36,031 bases of DNA from Deltaproteobacteria bacterium (GTDB lineage Bacteria > Desulfobacterota > Binatia > DP-6): the NCBI GenBank assembly GCA_005879795.1, contig VBKJ01000140.1:1-36031 (forward strand), in the 5' to 3' direction. The notes below the pieces were generated by a model. That model did not search any database. It was not told the DNA's origin and saw only the letters and a list, made by a program, of their open reading frames with translations. The translations under genes and the position numbers were made by a program. Shown here in pieces: positions 1 to 7,945 of this stretch. Numbering within the stretch: position 1 is the stretch's first letter; each line of letters starts with the position of its first letter.

Positions 1-790
1 GCTGGCGCACGAACGGGAGCGCGAGGAGGCGCGGCAGGGCGACGTCCGCGGGGGCCTGGTACGCCGGCACGCCGATCGTGACCTCCGCCTGCGGGACGTC
101 GAGCCGCAGCGTCCCGTGCAGCCGGTCCCAGAGCGTGAGGCCGCTCGACCAGTTCGTGTCCGTCTCGCGGCGCACGGTGGAGTGATGGATGCCGTGCATG
201 CGGGGCGTGACCACGAGGCGCACCAGCCGGCGCTCGAGCGCGAGCGGCAGGCGCACGTTCGAGTGATGGAACAGGATCGAGACCTGGAGCGCCGTCTGCC
301 AGACCGAGAAGGCGAGCGGGGACACGCCGATCACGAGCACCTGGGCCGCGCGCCAGGGGATCGAGATCGCGACCTCTGCGAAATGAAAGCGCAGCGCCGT
401 CGACGCGTCGAGGTCGCGGTCGACGTGGTGCACCAGATGGAAGCGCCAGAGCCAGGGAACGCGGTGGGTGAGGACGTGCCAGATGTAGATCGTATAGTCC
501 ATGAGGACGACGGCGAGCGGCACCTCGAGCGCGGCGGGGAGCGAGGCCCACTGGAGGAGCCCCCATCGCCTCGCTGCCACGAGCCCCGAGAGCGCGCCGA
601 TCGCCGGCCGTTCGGTCAGGGCGACGGCCGCGGTGCTGAGCGCGACCACCGCGAGGTTGCGCGCCAGGCGCCGCCCCTTGGGCTCGACCGTCGGCCGGAG
701 CGGACGGCGCCCCTCGAGCCAGAGGAGGAGGGCGAAGGTGCCGGCCACCACGGCGCCGGCGAGCCAGAGCGGCAGCGGGCGGCTGGTCAC
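1..790 (-). CDS. Sterol desaturase / fatty acid hydroxylase family protein (3' end outside window)
   Basis: Translating the minus strand from a GTG at 790 gives at least 263 residues with no stop before the window edge. The protein begins with hydrophobic segments and carries the histidine boxes of membrane di-iron hydroxylases: HVLTH (HX3H), HLVHH (HX2HH) and, near the C-terminus, HGIHH followed by a DTNWSSGLTLWDRLHGT stretch typical of the family. These enzymes are membrane-bound and hydroxylate or desaturate sterols, fatty acids or other lipids; the substrate cannot be told from sequence. The GTG overlaps the stop of the upstream methyltransferase (GTGA), so the two are probably translationally coupled. 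The family call is firm; the exact reaction is open. Confidence 0.85.
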   Translation of the reverse strand, partial: MTSRPLPLWLAGAVVAGTFALLLWLEGRRPLRPTVEPKGRRLARNLAVVALSTAAVALTERPAIGALSGLVAARRWGLLQWASLPAALEVPLAVVLMDYTIYIWHVLTHRVPWLWRFHLVHHVDRDLDASTALRFHFAEVAISIPWRAAQVLVIGVSPLAFSVWQTALQVSILFHHSNVRLPLALERRLVRLVVTPRMHGIHHSTVRRETDTNWSSGLTLWDRLHGTLRLDVPQAEVTIGVPAYQAPADVALPRLLALPFVRQ

Positions 791-1410
791 GACCCGCGCG
801 GCGAGGCCGTGCCGCGGTACATCTCCGCCATGATGCGCGGCTCGCCCTGGATCGCGTAGCGGTCGAGGCGGGTGATCGCGAAGCCCGCGTCGCGGATCAG
901 CGCGTCGATCGGGCGATTCAGGTTGCAGCCGACGCCGATCCGGCGCTGGATCGGGTTGAAGCGATCCTGCCAGCGGGCGACGCGCGCGTCGTCGCTCCGC
1001 CCGTGCTCGAGGAAGACGAAGACGCCGCCGGGCTTGAGGACGCGGCGCACCTCGCGCAGCGCGGCCAGCGCGTCGGGGATGCTGCACAGGGTCCAGGTGC
1101 TGACCGCGCAGTCGAAGCCCGCGTCGGGGAACGGCAGCCGCTCGGCGGTGAGGTGCACGCGCGCGACCGGAAAGGGCGCCGCTTTGATGCGCCGCGCGGT
1201 GCGCGCCGGCAGCAGGTCGGCCACGTCGAGCGCGGTGAGGCGCGTCACGCCGGGCGGATAGTGCCGGAGGTTCAGCCCGGTGCCGAAGCCGATCTCCAGG
1301 ACCTCCCCGCCGGCCGCCGCCAGCGCCTCGTCCCGCTCCCGCCCAAACCGCGGCCTGCCGAGCGCCCAGTCCATGAAGCGCGGGAAGACGTGCCTCGCGT
1401 AGAACCCCAC
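787..1410 (-). CDS. Class I SAM-dependent methyltransferase
   Basis: A 207-residue Rossmann methyltransferase. Motif I reads VLEIGFGTGLNLRHYPPG (about residues 36-53), the acidic post-I position is in TALDVAD, and the later PDAGFDCAVSTWTLCSIPD and RVLKPGGVFVFLEHG segments match the UbiE/Methyltransf_11 type. Proteins of this shape (short, with a C-terminal NRPIDALIRDAGF stretch) often resemble METTL7-like or phospholipid/quinone methyltransferases, but the substrate is not readable. It lies 48 bases after a PspC-domain gene and overlaps the downstream sterol-desaturase gene by four bases. The pairing with a lipid-modifying oxygenase suggests a lipid substrate; that is inference. Confidence 0.85.
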   Translation of the reverse strand: MGFYARHVFPRFMDWALGRPRFGRERDEALAAAGGEVLEIGFGTGLNLRHYPPGVTRLTALDVADLLPARTARRIKAAPFPVARVHLTAERLPFPDAGFDCAVSTWTLCSIPDALAALREVRRVLKPGGVFVFLEHGRSDDARVARWQDRFNPIQRRIGVGCNLNRPIDALIRDAGFAITRLDRYAIQGEPRIMAEMYRGTASPRGS

Positions 1411-1458
1411 CGCGCCTCTACATATAGTCCCCCCCGCACGGGCTCACCACCCGGCCGG

Positions 1459-1797
1459 TCACGCAGGCGGCGGCGCCGGGCGCACCGCCGGCAGCTCGCG
1501 CGCGGGGCGGTACGGCATCACCACCCAGAGCACGAGGTAGATGACCAGCCCGAGCATGAAGCCGCTCACCAGCGTGCCGAGCACGAAGGCGAGGCGCAGG
1601 ATCGTGACCGAGACGCCGAACTGCTCGCCCAGGCCGGCACACACCCCGGCGATCATCTTGCCCTCGCGCGCGCGGTACCAGGCGCGCGTGAGCGCGCTCC
1701 CGGGCTCGAGCAGGCTCCCGCAGTAGCGGCACTTCACGGCCTCGGCGCGGATCTCCTCGGCGCAGTACGGGCAGCGCTTGGTCCCGACGTCAGGCAT
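1459..1797 (-). CDS. Zinc-ribbon plus PspC-domain membrane protein (copy 1)
   Basis: A 112-residue protein. The N-terminus holds a zinc ribbon, CPYCAEEIRAEAVKCRYCG, two CxxC knuckles. The remainder is a PspC domain: GKMIAGVCAGLGEQFGVSVT followed by LRLAFVLG and a hydrophobic span of about 25 residues ending in LVLWVVMPY. PspC-domain proteins sit in the inner membrane and, in the phage-shock system, sense envelope stress; the zinc-ribbon version is a common variant of unknown role. It overlaps the anti-sigma gene by eight bases and has a sister copy at 2791-3216 on the other side of the sigma/anti-sigma pair, so it is probably part of the same envelope-stress unit. Confidence 0.85.
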   Translation of the reverse strand: MPDVGTKRCPYCAEEIRAEAVKCRYCGSLLEPGSALTRAWYRAREGKMIAGVCAGLGEQFGVSVTILRLAFVLGTLVSGFMLGLVIYLVLWVVMPYRPARELPAVRPAPPPA

Positions 1798-2266
1798 GGC
1801 GCTCCTGGCGGCGCAGGCGCACCTGCTGCTCGACGAAGATCGGGATCGCGCCGTAGGTGAGCGCGAGCAGGAGGGCGAGCGTCGCGGCGTAGTTGAACAC
1901 GATGTAGGCGCCGAGCGCGGTGGGGAGGATCGCGACGAGGAGGCCGAAAGCGGCCCGCACCAGGTAGAAGTCGAGGAGCAGGATCACCGGCAGCGGCAGC
2001 AGCGCGGCCGCGAGCGCGCGGGCCAGGGTCGGCCAGGCGGCGCGGCGCGCGTTGCGGGCGAGGAGCGGCGCCGCGGCGGCGAGCACGCGCCTCGCGAGTG
2101 CGGGCGGCGGCGCCGGCACGGGCGCCGCCGCGAGCGTCCGCTCGAGGCCCTCGACCGCCGGACTCTCCGCGCGGCAGCGCGGGCACGCGGCCAGGTGGGC
2201 CGCCGCGTCGCGGTCGAGCGCGCGGCCGAAGAGGAGCGTGGTGAGCGTCTCGTCGCAGTCGGTCAT
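1790..2266 (-). CDS. zf-HC2 anti-sigma factor, membrane-anchored
   Basis: A 158-residue protein beginning MTDCDETLTTLLFG and carrying HLAACPRCRAE at about residues 25-35, the HX3CX2C signature of zinc-binding anti-sigma domains. Two or three hydrophobic segments follow (LARALAAALLPLPVILLLDF, AAFGLLVAILPTALGAYIVF, ATLALLLALTYGAIPIF) and a basic tail, so it is an inner-membrane protein with a cytoplasmic sigma-binding head. It starts in an ATGA overlap with the stop of the ECF sigma gene just upstream, the usual arrangement for a sigma/anti-sigma pair. By family knowledge it holds the sigma factor inactive until an envelope or redox signal arrives; the signal is unknown. Confidence 0.85.
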   Translation of the reverse strand: MTDCDETLTTLLFGRALDRDAAAHLAACPRCRAESPAVEGLERTLAAAPVPAPPPALARRVLAAAAPLLARNARRAAWPTLARALAAALLPLPVILLLDFYLVRAAFGLLVAILPTALGAYIVFNYAATLALLLALTYGAIPIFVEQQVRLRRQERHA

Positions 2267-2769
2267 CGTCGGGCGGTCTCGAGCAGGCGGCGCATGGCGT
2301 GGTGGAGCCGGCTCTTCACGGTGCCCCGCGGGCAGCCGAGGATCGCCGCCACCTCCTCCTCGGGCAGATCATGGTAGTAGCGCAGGATGACGGCGCTCCG
2401 CTGCGCCTCGGGGAGCGTGGCGAGGAGGCGGTGGGCGTCGAGGGCCGCGTCGGTCGCCGCGGGCGCGCCGGCGCGGGCGTCCACGGCGGCGGGATCGACC
2501 GGCTCGGGCGGCGGCCGGCGCTGCCAGTCGCGGCAGAGGTTGACGGCGATCTGGAAGAGCCAGGTCGAGAAGCGCCGCGCCGGGTCGAAGCGCCGCGCCG
2601 CGCGCACGACGCGGAGCCACGTCTCCTGGTAGAGGTCCTCGACATCACGCCCCCCGGTGTGCCGGGCGATGAGCTGGTAGAGCGGGCGCTCCCAGCGCCG
2701 GCAGAGCTCCTCCAGCCCGCGCCCGTCGCCGCTCGCGACCGCCGCGATCAGCTCCTCGTCGGTCGCCAT
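2263..2769 (-). CDS. ECF-family RNA polymerase sigma factor
   Basis: A 168-residue protein with region 2 (LYQLIARHTGGRDVEDLYQE, then TWLRVVRAARRFDPARRFSTWLFQIAVNLCRD in pieces) and region 4 (LPEAQRSAVILRYYHDLPEE, then AAILGCPRGTVKSRLHHAMR helix-turn-helix), joined by a Pro/Ala-rich linker. There is no region 1.1 or 3, which defines the ECF (RpoE-like) class. It overlaps the anti-sigma gene by four bases and follows a zinc-ribbon/PspC gene by 21 bases. A promoter with the AAC/CGT pattern recognised by many ECF factors lies upstream at 3238-3266, which suggests autoregulation. The family call is secure; the regulon beyond this operon is unknown. Confidence 0.92.
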   Translation of the reverse strand: MATDEELIAAVASGDGRGLEELCRRWERPLYQLIARHTGGRDVEDLYQETWLRVVRAARRFDPARRFSTWLFQIAVNLCRDWQRRPPPEPVDPAAVDARAGAPAATDAALDAHRLLATLPEAQRSAVILRYYHDLPEEEVAAILGCPRGTVKSRLHHAMRRLLETARR

Positions 2770-2790
2770 CGGCGCCCGCGCGGAGCTGTA

Positions 2791-3216
2791 TCATGCGAGC
2801 GGCCCTCCCGGCACCGCTCCGGCGCCGAGATCGCGCCGGTCGGCGCCGTTGGCGGCGGACGATGGGCGGTCCCGACCCCGCAGGCGGGCGACCCAGTCCT
2901 GCGCCCGCGCGAGGCCCTGCTCGAGGAGCGACGGACCGCTCGGGGTGAACGGGACGATCAGCCAGAGCGCGCCGTAGAGGAGCGGCCCGATCAGGTGCGC
3001 GAAGGTGAGCACGAGAAAGCCGAGCCGGACGCCGGCGACGGGGAGGGCCAGGGCGTGGCCGACGCCGGCCGCGACCCCGGCCAGGCGCCGGTCGGGATGG
3101 TCCCGATACCAGCGCGCCGGGTCGAGCGCCGCGACGCGGCTCCGGCAGTGGGGGCAGCGCACCGCCTCGGCGGAGATCTGCTCGGCGCAGTAGGGGCACT
3201 TGCGGGTTCCCTCCAT
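2791..3216 (-). CDS. Zinc-ribbon plus PspC-domain membrane protein (copy 2)
   Basis: 141 residues. The ATG at 3216 was chosen because AAGGAGG stands seven or so bases before it; a longer upstream reading in this frame is out-of-frame cusA. The protein opens with MEGTRKCPYCAEQISAEAVR and CPHC (zinc ribbon), then DRRLAGVAAGVGHALALPV and a hydrophobic LTFAHLIGPLLYGALWLIVPF stretch characteristic of PspC domains, then a charged, poorly conserved tail. It is the first gene behind the ECF-type promoter and is followed after 21 bases by the sigma gene. It is clearly related to the copy at 1459-1797 but has a longer C-terminus, so the two may form hetero-oligomers or act at different steps. Confidence 0.83.
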   Translation of the reverse strand: MEGTRKCPYCAEQISAEAVRCPHCRSRVAALDPARWYRDHPDRRLAGVAAGVGHALALPVAGVRLGFLVLTFAHLIGPLLYGALWLIVPFTPSGPSLLEQGLARAQDWVARLRGRDRPSSAANGADRRDLGAGAVPGGPLA

Positions 3217-3237
3217 TTGCGTCCTCCTTCCTCGCGG

Positions 3238-3266
3238 TAGTACGCGCGGACGACGCGGGAGGTTCA
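3238..3266 (-). promoter_or_regulatory. Candidate ECF-type promoter for the PspC/sigma/anti-sigma operon
   Basis: On the minus strand, TGAACC (3266-3261) is followed after exactly 16 bases by CGTACTA (3244-3238). An AAC-containing -35 and a CGT-containing -10 separated by 16-17 bases is the pattern of many ECF sigma promoters. Transcription would start near 3232, leaving a short leader that contains the AAGGAGG ribosome site of the gene starting at 3216. The -35 uses the bases of the cusA stop codon. The element is read by eye, not scored. Confidence 0.5.
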
Positions 3267-6200
3267 CGCGCCGGGGACCTCCCGCCCTCGCCAGATGGCG
3301 TAGATGGCCGGATAGACGAGCAGCTCCATGACGAAGGACGTGAAGATGCCGCCGATCATCGGCGCGGCGATGCGCTTCATCACGTCGGCGCCCGTGCCGT
3401 GCGACCACATGATGGGAAGCAGGCCCATGAACATCACGCCCACGGTCATCACCTTGGGCCGCAGGCGCTTCACCGCCCCCTCGATGATCGCCTCCTTCAG
3501 GTCGGCGACCGAGCGCATCAGGCCGCGCCGCCGCCGCTCGTCGAAGGCGAGGTCGAGGTAGAGGAGCATGAAGACCCCGGTCTCGGCGTCGACGCCGAGG
3601 AGCGCGATCAGGCCCACCCAGACCGCGACGCTCATGTTGTAGCCGAGCGCCCAGAGGAGCCAGATCGCGCCCACCGCCGAGAACGGCACGGCGAGCAGGA
3701 CGATCATCGTCTTCGTGACCGAGGCGGTGTTGAGATAGAGGAGCACGAAGACGATGAGCAGCGTGAGCGGCACGAGCAGCGCGAGCCGCCCCCGCGCCCG
3801 CTCGAGGTACTCGAACTGCCCCGCCCAGCCGAGGTGGTAGCCGGGGGGCAGGCTGACGCGCTCGCCGACGACCCGTTTCGCCTCGTCCACGTAGCTCCCC
3901 AGGTCGCGGCCGGCGACGTCGACGAAGACGTAGCCGGCGAGCGCGCCGTTCTCGTCGTGGAGGGAGGGCGGCGCGGTCGAGACGGTCAGGTCGGCGAGCT
4001 CGGCGAGCGGGATCTGCACGCCGTCCCGGCCGGCCACCAGCACGCGCTTCAAGCTCTCCAGGTCGCTGCGCGCGTCGCGCACGTAGCGCACGTTGATGCT
4101 GTAGCGCTCGCGGCCCTCGACGGTCTGCGACACGCTCGCGCCGCCGATCGCGGACTCGATGACGTCCTGCACGTCGCCGAGCGTGAGGCTGTAGCGTGCG
4201 ATGGCATCGCGCCGGACGGTGATGTCGAGGTAGTGGCCGCCCGTCGTGCGCTCGGCGAAGGCGCTGCGGGTGCCGGGGAGGGTGGCGACGGCGGCCTCGA
4301 TGTCATGTCCGATGCGGCCGATCTCCCCCAGGTCGGGGCCGAAGACCTTGATGCCGAGGGAGCTTCGGATGCCGGTCGCGAGCATCTCGGTGCGGGTCAT
4401 GATCGGCATCCATAGGATGTTGGGCATGCCGGGGAAGCGCACCGTGCGGTCGATCTCCGCATTGAGCCGCTCCCAGGTCATGCCGCGACGCCACTGGTCC
4501 TCGGGCTTCAGCGTCACGACGGTCTCGAACATGCTGAGCGGCGCGGGGTCGGTCGGGGTCTCGGCGCGGCCCGCCTTGCCGAAGACGTGCTCGACCTCGG
4601 GGAAGCGCTTCAGCATCCGGTCCTGGGTCTGGAGCGCGGCACGCGCCTGCGTCGCGGACATGCCCGGCAGCGCCGTCGGCATGTAGAGGATCGTGCCCTC
4701 GTTGAGGTACGGCATGAACTCGGAGCCGAGGCGGAAGTAGACCGGGACGGTCGCGACGACGATCGCGACCGCGAGCGCGACGGTGAGCCAGCGCCGGCGC
4801 AGCACGGCCTCGACGAGCGGGTGGTAGAGGCGCATGAGCGGGCGGCTCACGGGGTGCGTCTCCTCGCCGTGGATGGTCCCGACCAGCGCGGCGTTGGCGA
4901 CGCGACGGAGCCAGCCCGGGCGGAAGGTGAAGGGCTCGAGGCGCGTGAAGACGAGCCGCATGGCGGGGTCGAGCGTGATCGCGAGCACGGCCGCGATCGC
5001 CATCGAGAAGTTCTTGGTGAAGGCGAGCGGCGTGAAGAGCCGTCCCTCCTGCGCTTCGAGCGCGAAGATGGGGAGGAACGAGACCGCGATCACCAGGAGC
5101 GAGAAGAAGCTCGGTCCGCCCACCTCCTTGACGGCCGCGATGACGATGTCCCGGAAGTCCCCTGGCCGATTCTCCGCCTGCCAGCGCTCGAGCTTCTTGT
5201 GCGTCTGCTCGACCACGACGATGGCGGCGTCCACCATGGCGCCGATCGCCACCGCGATGCCGCCGAGGGACATGATGTTGGCGGTGAGCCCCATCGCCCG
5301 CATGGGGATGAAGGCGAGCAGCACGGCGATCGGGATGGTGAAGATCGGGATGAGCGCGCTCGGGATGTGCCAGAGGAAGACGAGGATGACCGCGCTCACG
5401 ACGAGGAGCTCTTCCGCCAGCGTGTGACGGAGCGTGTCGATGGCGCGGTCGATGAGCGTCGAGCGGTCGTAGACGGGGACGATCTCGAGGCCGGACGGGA
5501 GCGACTTCTCGACCTCGCGCAGCCTGGCCTTGACGCCGTCGATCACGCGGAGCGCGTTCTCCCCGTGGCGCATGACGACCACGCCCCCCACCGTCTCGCC
5601 CTGGCCGTCGAGCTCGGCGAGACCGCGCCGGAGGTCGGGTCCCAGGTGCGCGCGCGCGATGTCGCGGACGAGGATCGGCGTTCCGTTGCCGTTCGTCCCG
5701 ACCGCGATCTGCTCCACGTCGGCCACCGACTGGACGTAGCCGCGGCCGCGCACGACGTACTCGGTGCCGCTGAACTCGACCAGGCGGCCGCCCACCTCGT
5801 TGTTCGAGCGGCGGATGGCATCGATCACGTCGCGGAGCGGGAGGTGGTGGGCGAGCAGCGTCGCCGGGTCGATCTCCGCCTGGTACTGCTTGACGAAGCC
5901 GCCCACCGATGCCACCTCCGCCACCCCCTCCACGCTCGCGAGCCAGTAGCGGAGCGTCCAGTCCTGGAAGGAGCGCAGGTCGGCGAGCGAGCGCGTGCCG
6001 CTCCGGTCGACGAGCGCGTACTCGTAGACCCAGCCCACGCCGGTGGCGTCGGGCCCGAGGCGCGGGGCGACACCCTCCGGCAGGCGGGCGGCGATGCCCT
6101 GCATGTACTCGAGGACGCGGCTCCGCGCCCAGTAGAGGTCGGTGCCGTCCCGGAAGACGACGTTGACGAACGAGTAGCCGAACATCGACTCGCCGCGCAC

Positions 6201-6443
6201 GTACTTGACGCGCGGCGCGGCGATCATGGTGGTGACGATCGGATAGGTGATCTGGTCCTCGACCAGGTCGGGGCTCCGCCCGGCCCAGTCGGTGAAGACG
6301 ATCACCTGCACGTCGGACAGATCCGGGAGCGCGTCGAGCGGGCTCGTGCGGAGCGACCAGACGCCCGCCGCGCTCGCGAGCGCGACCAGCAGGATGACGA
6401 GGAAGCGGTTCCGCGCGCTGTACTCGATGATGCGGTCGATCAT
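3264..6443 (-). CDS. cusA: CusA-type Cu(I)/Ag(I) efflux RND transporter
   Basis: 1059 residues, a full-length heavy-metal-efflux RND pump of the inner membrane. The start is the ATG at 6443, in an ATGA overlap with the cusB stop; it gives the typical MIDRIIEYSARNRF N-terminus. The proton-relay Asp is D405 in AVAIGAMVDAAIVVVEQ. The three methionines that form the Cu/Ag site in E. coli CusA (M573, M623, M672) have counterparts M588 (ILYMPTALPG), M638 (PLSMFETV) and M687 (TRTEMLATGI), all offset by the same 15 residues. This points to monovalent copper/silver rather than Zn/Co/Ni as substrate. It acts with CusB and CusC encoded directly upstream to move metal from periplasm or cytoplasm to the outside. 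Confidence 0.95.
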   Translation of the reverse strand: MIDRIIEYSARNRFLVILLVALASAAGVWSLRTSPLDALPDLSDVQVIVFTDWAGRSPDLVEDQITYPIVTTMIAAPRVKYVRGESMFGYSFVNVVFRDGTDLYWARSRVLEYMQGIAARLPEGVAPRLGPDATGVGWVYEYALVDRSGTRSLADLRSFQDWTLRYWLASVEGVAEVASVGGFVKQYQAEIDPATLLAHHLPLRDVIDAIRRSNNEVGGRLVEFSGTEYVVRGRGYVQSVADVEQIAVGTNGNGTPILVRDIARAHLGPDLRRGLAELDGQGETVGGVVVMRHGENALRVIDGVKARLREVEKSLPSGLEIVPVYDRSTLIDRAIDTLRHTLAEELLVVSAVILVFLWHIPSALIPIFTIPIAVLLAFIPMRAMGLTANIMSLGGIAVAIGAMVDAAIVVVEQTHKKLERWQAENRPGDFRDIVIAAVKEVGGPSFFSLLVIAVSFLPIFALEAQEGRLFTPLAFTKNFSMAIAAVLAITLDPAMRLVFTRLEPFTFRPGWLRRVANAALVGTIHGEETHPVSRPLMRLYHPLVEAVLRRRWLTVALAVAIVVATVPVYFRLGSEFMPYLNEGTILYMPTALPGMSATQARAALQTQDRMLKRFPEVEHVFGKAGRAETPTDPAPLSMFETVVTLKPEDQWRRGMTWERLNAEIDRTVRFPGMPNILWMPIMTRTEMLATGIRSSLGIKVFGPDLGEIGRIGHDIEAAVATLPGTRSAFAERTTGGHYLDITVRRDAIARYSLTLGDVQDVIESAIGGASVSQTVEGRERYSINVRYVRDARSDLESLKRVLVAGRDGVQIPLAELADLTVSTAPPSLHDENGALAGYVFVDVAGRDLGSYVDEAKRVVGERVSLPPGYHLGWAGQFEYLERARGRLALLVPLTLLIVFVLLYLNTASVTKTMIVLLAVPFSAVGAIWLLWALGYNMSVAVWVGLIALLGVDAETGVFMLLYLDLAFDERRRRGLMRSVADLKEAIIEGAVKRLRPKVMTVGVMFMGLLPIMWSHGTGADVMKRIAAPMIGGIFTSFVMELLVYPAIYAIWRGREVPGA

Positions 6444-7945
6444 GGCTGCACCCGGAGCGTGAACTTCTCGCGCACCGGCGGCTTCCCGGGCCGCGCGATC
6501 TCGACCACCAGCGACCATGGACCGCCCATCGAGAAGCGCGCGGCGCCCTCGTAGACGCCGTCCCCCAGCTCCCGGGTGGGCGCCTCCTCGATCGTCATGC
6601 CCGGCATGTCCATGGTGTAGGAGAACCGGACGGTGGCGCCGGCCACCGGGGCGCCGGCGGCGTCCCGCACCCGCACGCGGATCGCGTTCTCGCCGACGGT
6701 CGCGGTCTCGCGCGCCGGGAAGACGGTGACGCGGAGGTCGCCGACCTGCTTCTCCCCGGCAGGCAGCGCGCCTGGCGGCGCGGGTGCCTCGCCGCCGCCC
6801 ATCTCCATCGGGCGGGCGCTCTCCATCTTGACGCCGCCCATGCCGAGGGCGCCCATCATCCCCATCATGCTCTCCGCCGCCTGGAGCCTGGACTCGGAGT
6901 CGACCAGGAAGTTGCCGCTGGTAACGACGCGCTCGCCGGGCTCCACGCCCGCCAGCACCTCGACCGCGTCGTCGAAGCGGCCGCCCACGCGCACCTCGCG
7001 GGGCAGGAGCCGCCCGTCGCCCCCATCGACGAACACCACCTGGCGCCGGCCCGAGTCGAGCACGGCGGTCCCCGGCACGACCAGGCGCTCGCCGAGCGGC
7101 ACGCGCAGCTCGACGGTGCCGTACATCTCGGGGCGCAGGATCTGGTCGGGCGAGTTGGGCAGCTCGAAGCGGACCTTCGCCGTGCGCGTCTTGGAGTCGA
7201 GCACAGGCGACACCCAGGCGACACGCGCCGTGAAGCGCTCGGCGGGGTAGGCGGTGAGGGCGAGGTCGGCCTGCTGGCCGACCTTCACGAGCGGCAGCTC
7301 GTATTCGTACACGTCGCCGTACGCCCAGACGGTGGAGAGGTCGGCGATCCTGTAGAGCGTCATGCCGGGCTCGACGCGCAGACCCGCGACCGCCGTCTTC
7401 TCGATCACGGTGCCCGAGATCGGCGAGTGGATGGTGAGCGTGCGTCTCGCCTGCCCGCTCTCCTCGAGCTCGCGCACCTGCTGCGGCGAGAGATCCCAGA
7501 GGCGGAGCCGCTCGCGGCTCGCGCGCGCGAGCGAGGCGGCGGACGCCCGCGCCTCGGGAAGCGAGCTCGCCTGCAGCCGCCGCTCGGTCTCGCGCGCCAG
7601 GAGGTACTCGCGCTGCGCGGTCAAGAGATCCGGGCTGTAGAGCGTGAAGAGGGGGTCGCCCCTGCGGACGGGCTGCCCGGTGTAGTTCGCGAACAGCTCC
7701 TCGATGAAGCCGCCCACCTTGAGCGTCACCTGGGCGAGCTTCCGCTCGTCGAAGTCGAGCCGGCCGACGGTGCGGATCACCCTCTCGACCGGGCGGCGCT
7801 CGGCCGTGCCCCAGGTGAGGCCGATCGCCTGCTGCTGCCCGGCGTCGAGGCGGATGGGCGCCTGCGGGAGCTCGACCGGGGGCTCGGCGGCGAACGTGAG
7901 CCGCGTCACCGCGGCGACGGCGAAGAGGGCGAGCGGGCGGTTCAT
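6440..7945 (-). CDS. cusB: CusB-type periplasmic adaptor with Met-rich linker and C-terminal YtkA-like domain
   Basis: 501 residues, starting at the ATG at 7945 (ATGA overlap with the cusC stop). An N-terminal signal segment (MNRPLALFAVAAVTRLTFAA) is followed by the adaptor fold: barrel-sandwich halves around VTLKVGGFIEELFANYTGQ and TIHSPISGTVIEK, a helical hairpin between them, and beta-barrel and membrane-proximal parts up to GNFLVDSESRLQAA. Then comes a linker with eight methionines in about 33 residues (MMGMMGALGMGG and nearby), followed by a roughly 100-residue Ig-like domain resembling YtkA (VRVRDAAGAPVAGATVRF, YTMDMPGM). Ordinary CusB is shorter and ends before this. The Met cluster probably binds Cu(I)/Ag(I); that is inference. 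Confidence 0.9.
   Translation of the reverse strand: MNRPLALFAVAAVTRLTFAAEPPVELPQAPIRLDAGQQQAIGLTWGTAERRPVERVIRTVGRLDFDERKLAQVTLKVGGFIEELFANYTGQPVRRGDPLFTLYSPDLLTAQREYLLARETERRLQASSLPEARASAASLARASRERLRLWDLSPQQVRELEESGQARRTLTIHSPISGTVIEKTAVAGLRVEPGMTLYRIADLSTVWAYGDVYEYELPLVKVGQQADLALTAYPAERFTARVAWVSPVLDSKTRTAKVRFELPNSPDQILRPEMYGTVELRVPLGERLVVPGTAVLDSGRRQVVFVDGGDGRLLPREVRVGGRFDDAVEVLAGVEPGERVVTSGNFLVDSESRLQAAESMMGMMGALGMGGVKMESARPMEMGGGEAPAPPGALPAGEKQVGDLRVTVFPARETATVGENAIRVRVRDAAGAPVAGATVRFSYTMDMPGMTIEEAPTRELGDGVYEGAARFSMGGPWSLVVEIARPGKPPVREKFTLRVQP

Noticed and set aside
4587-6554. Long plus-strand reading frame opposite cusA, and many similar long frames elsewhere
   Set aside because: Frames antisense or shifted to real genes stay open because of the high GC content; they are Arg/Ala/Pro-rich, lack ribosome sites and show no family motifs.
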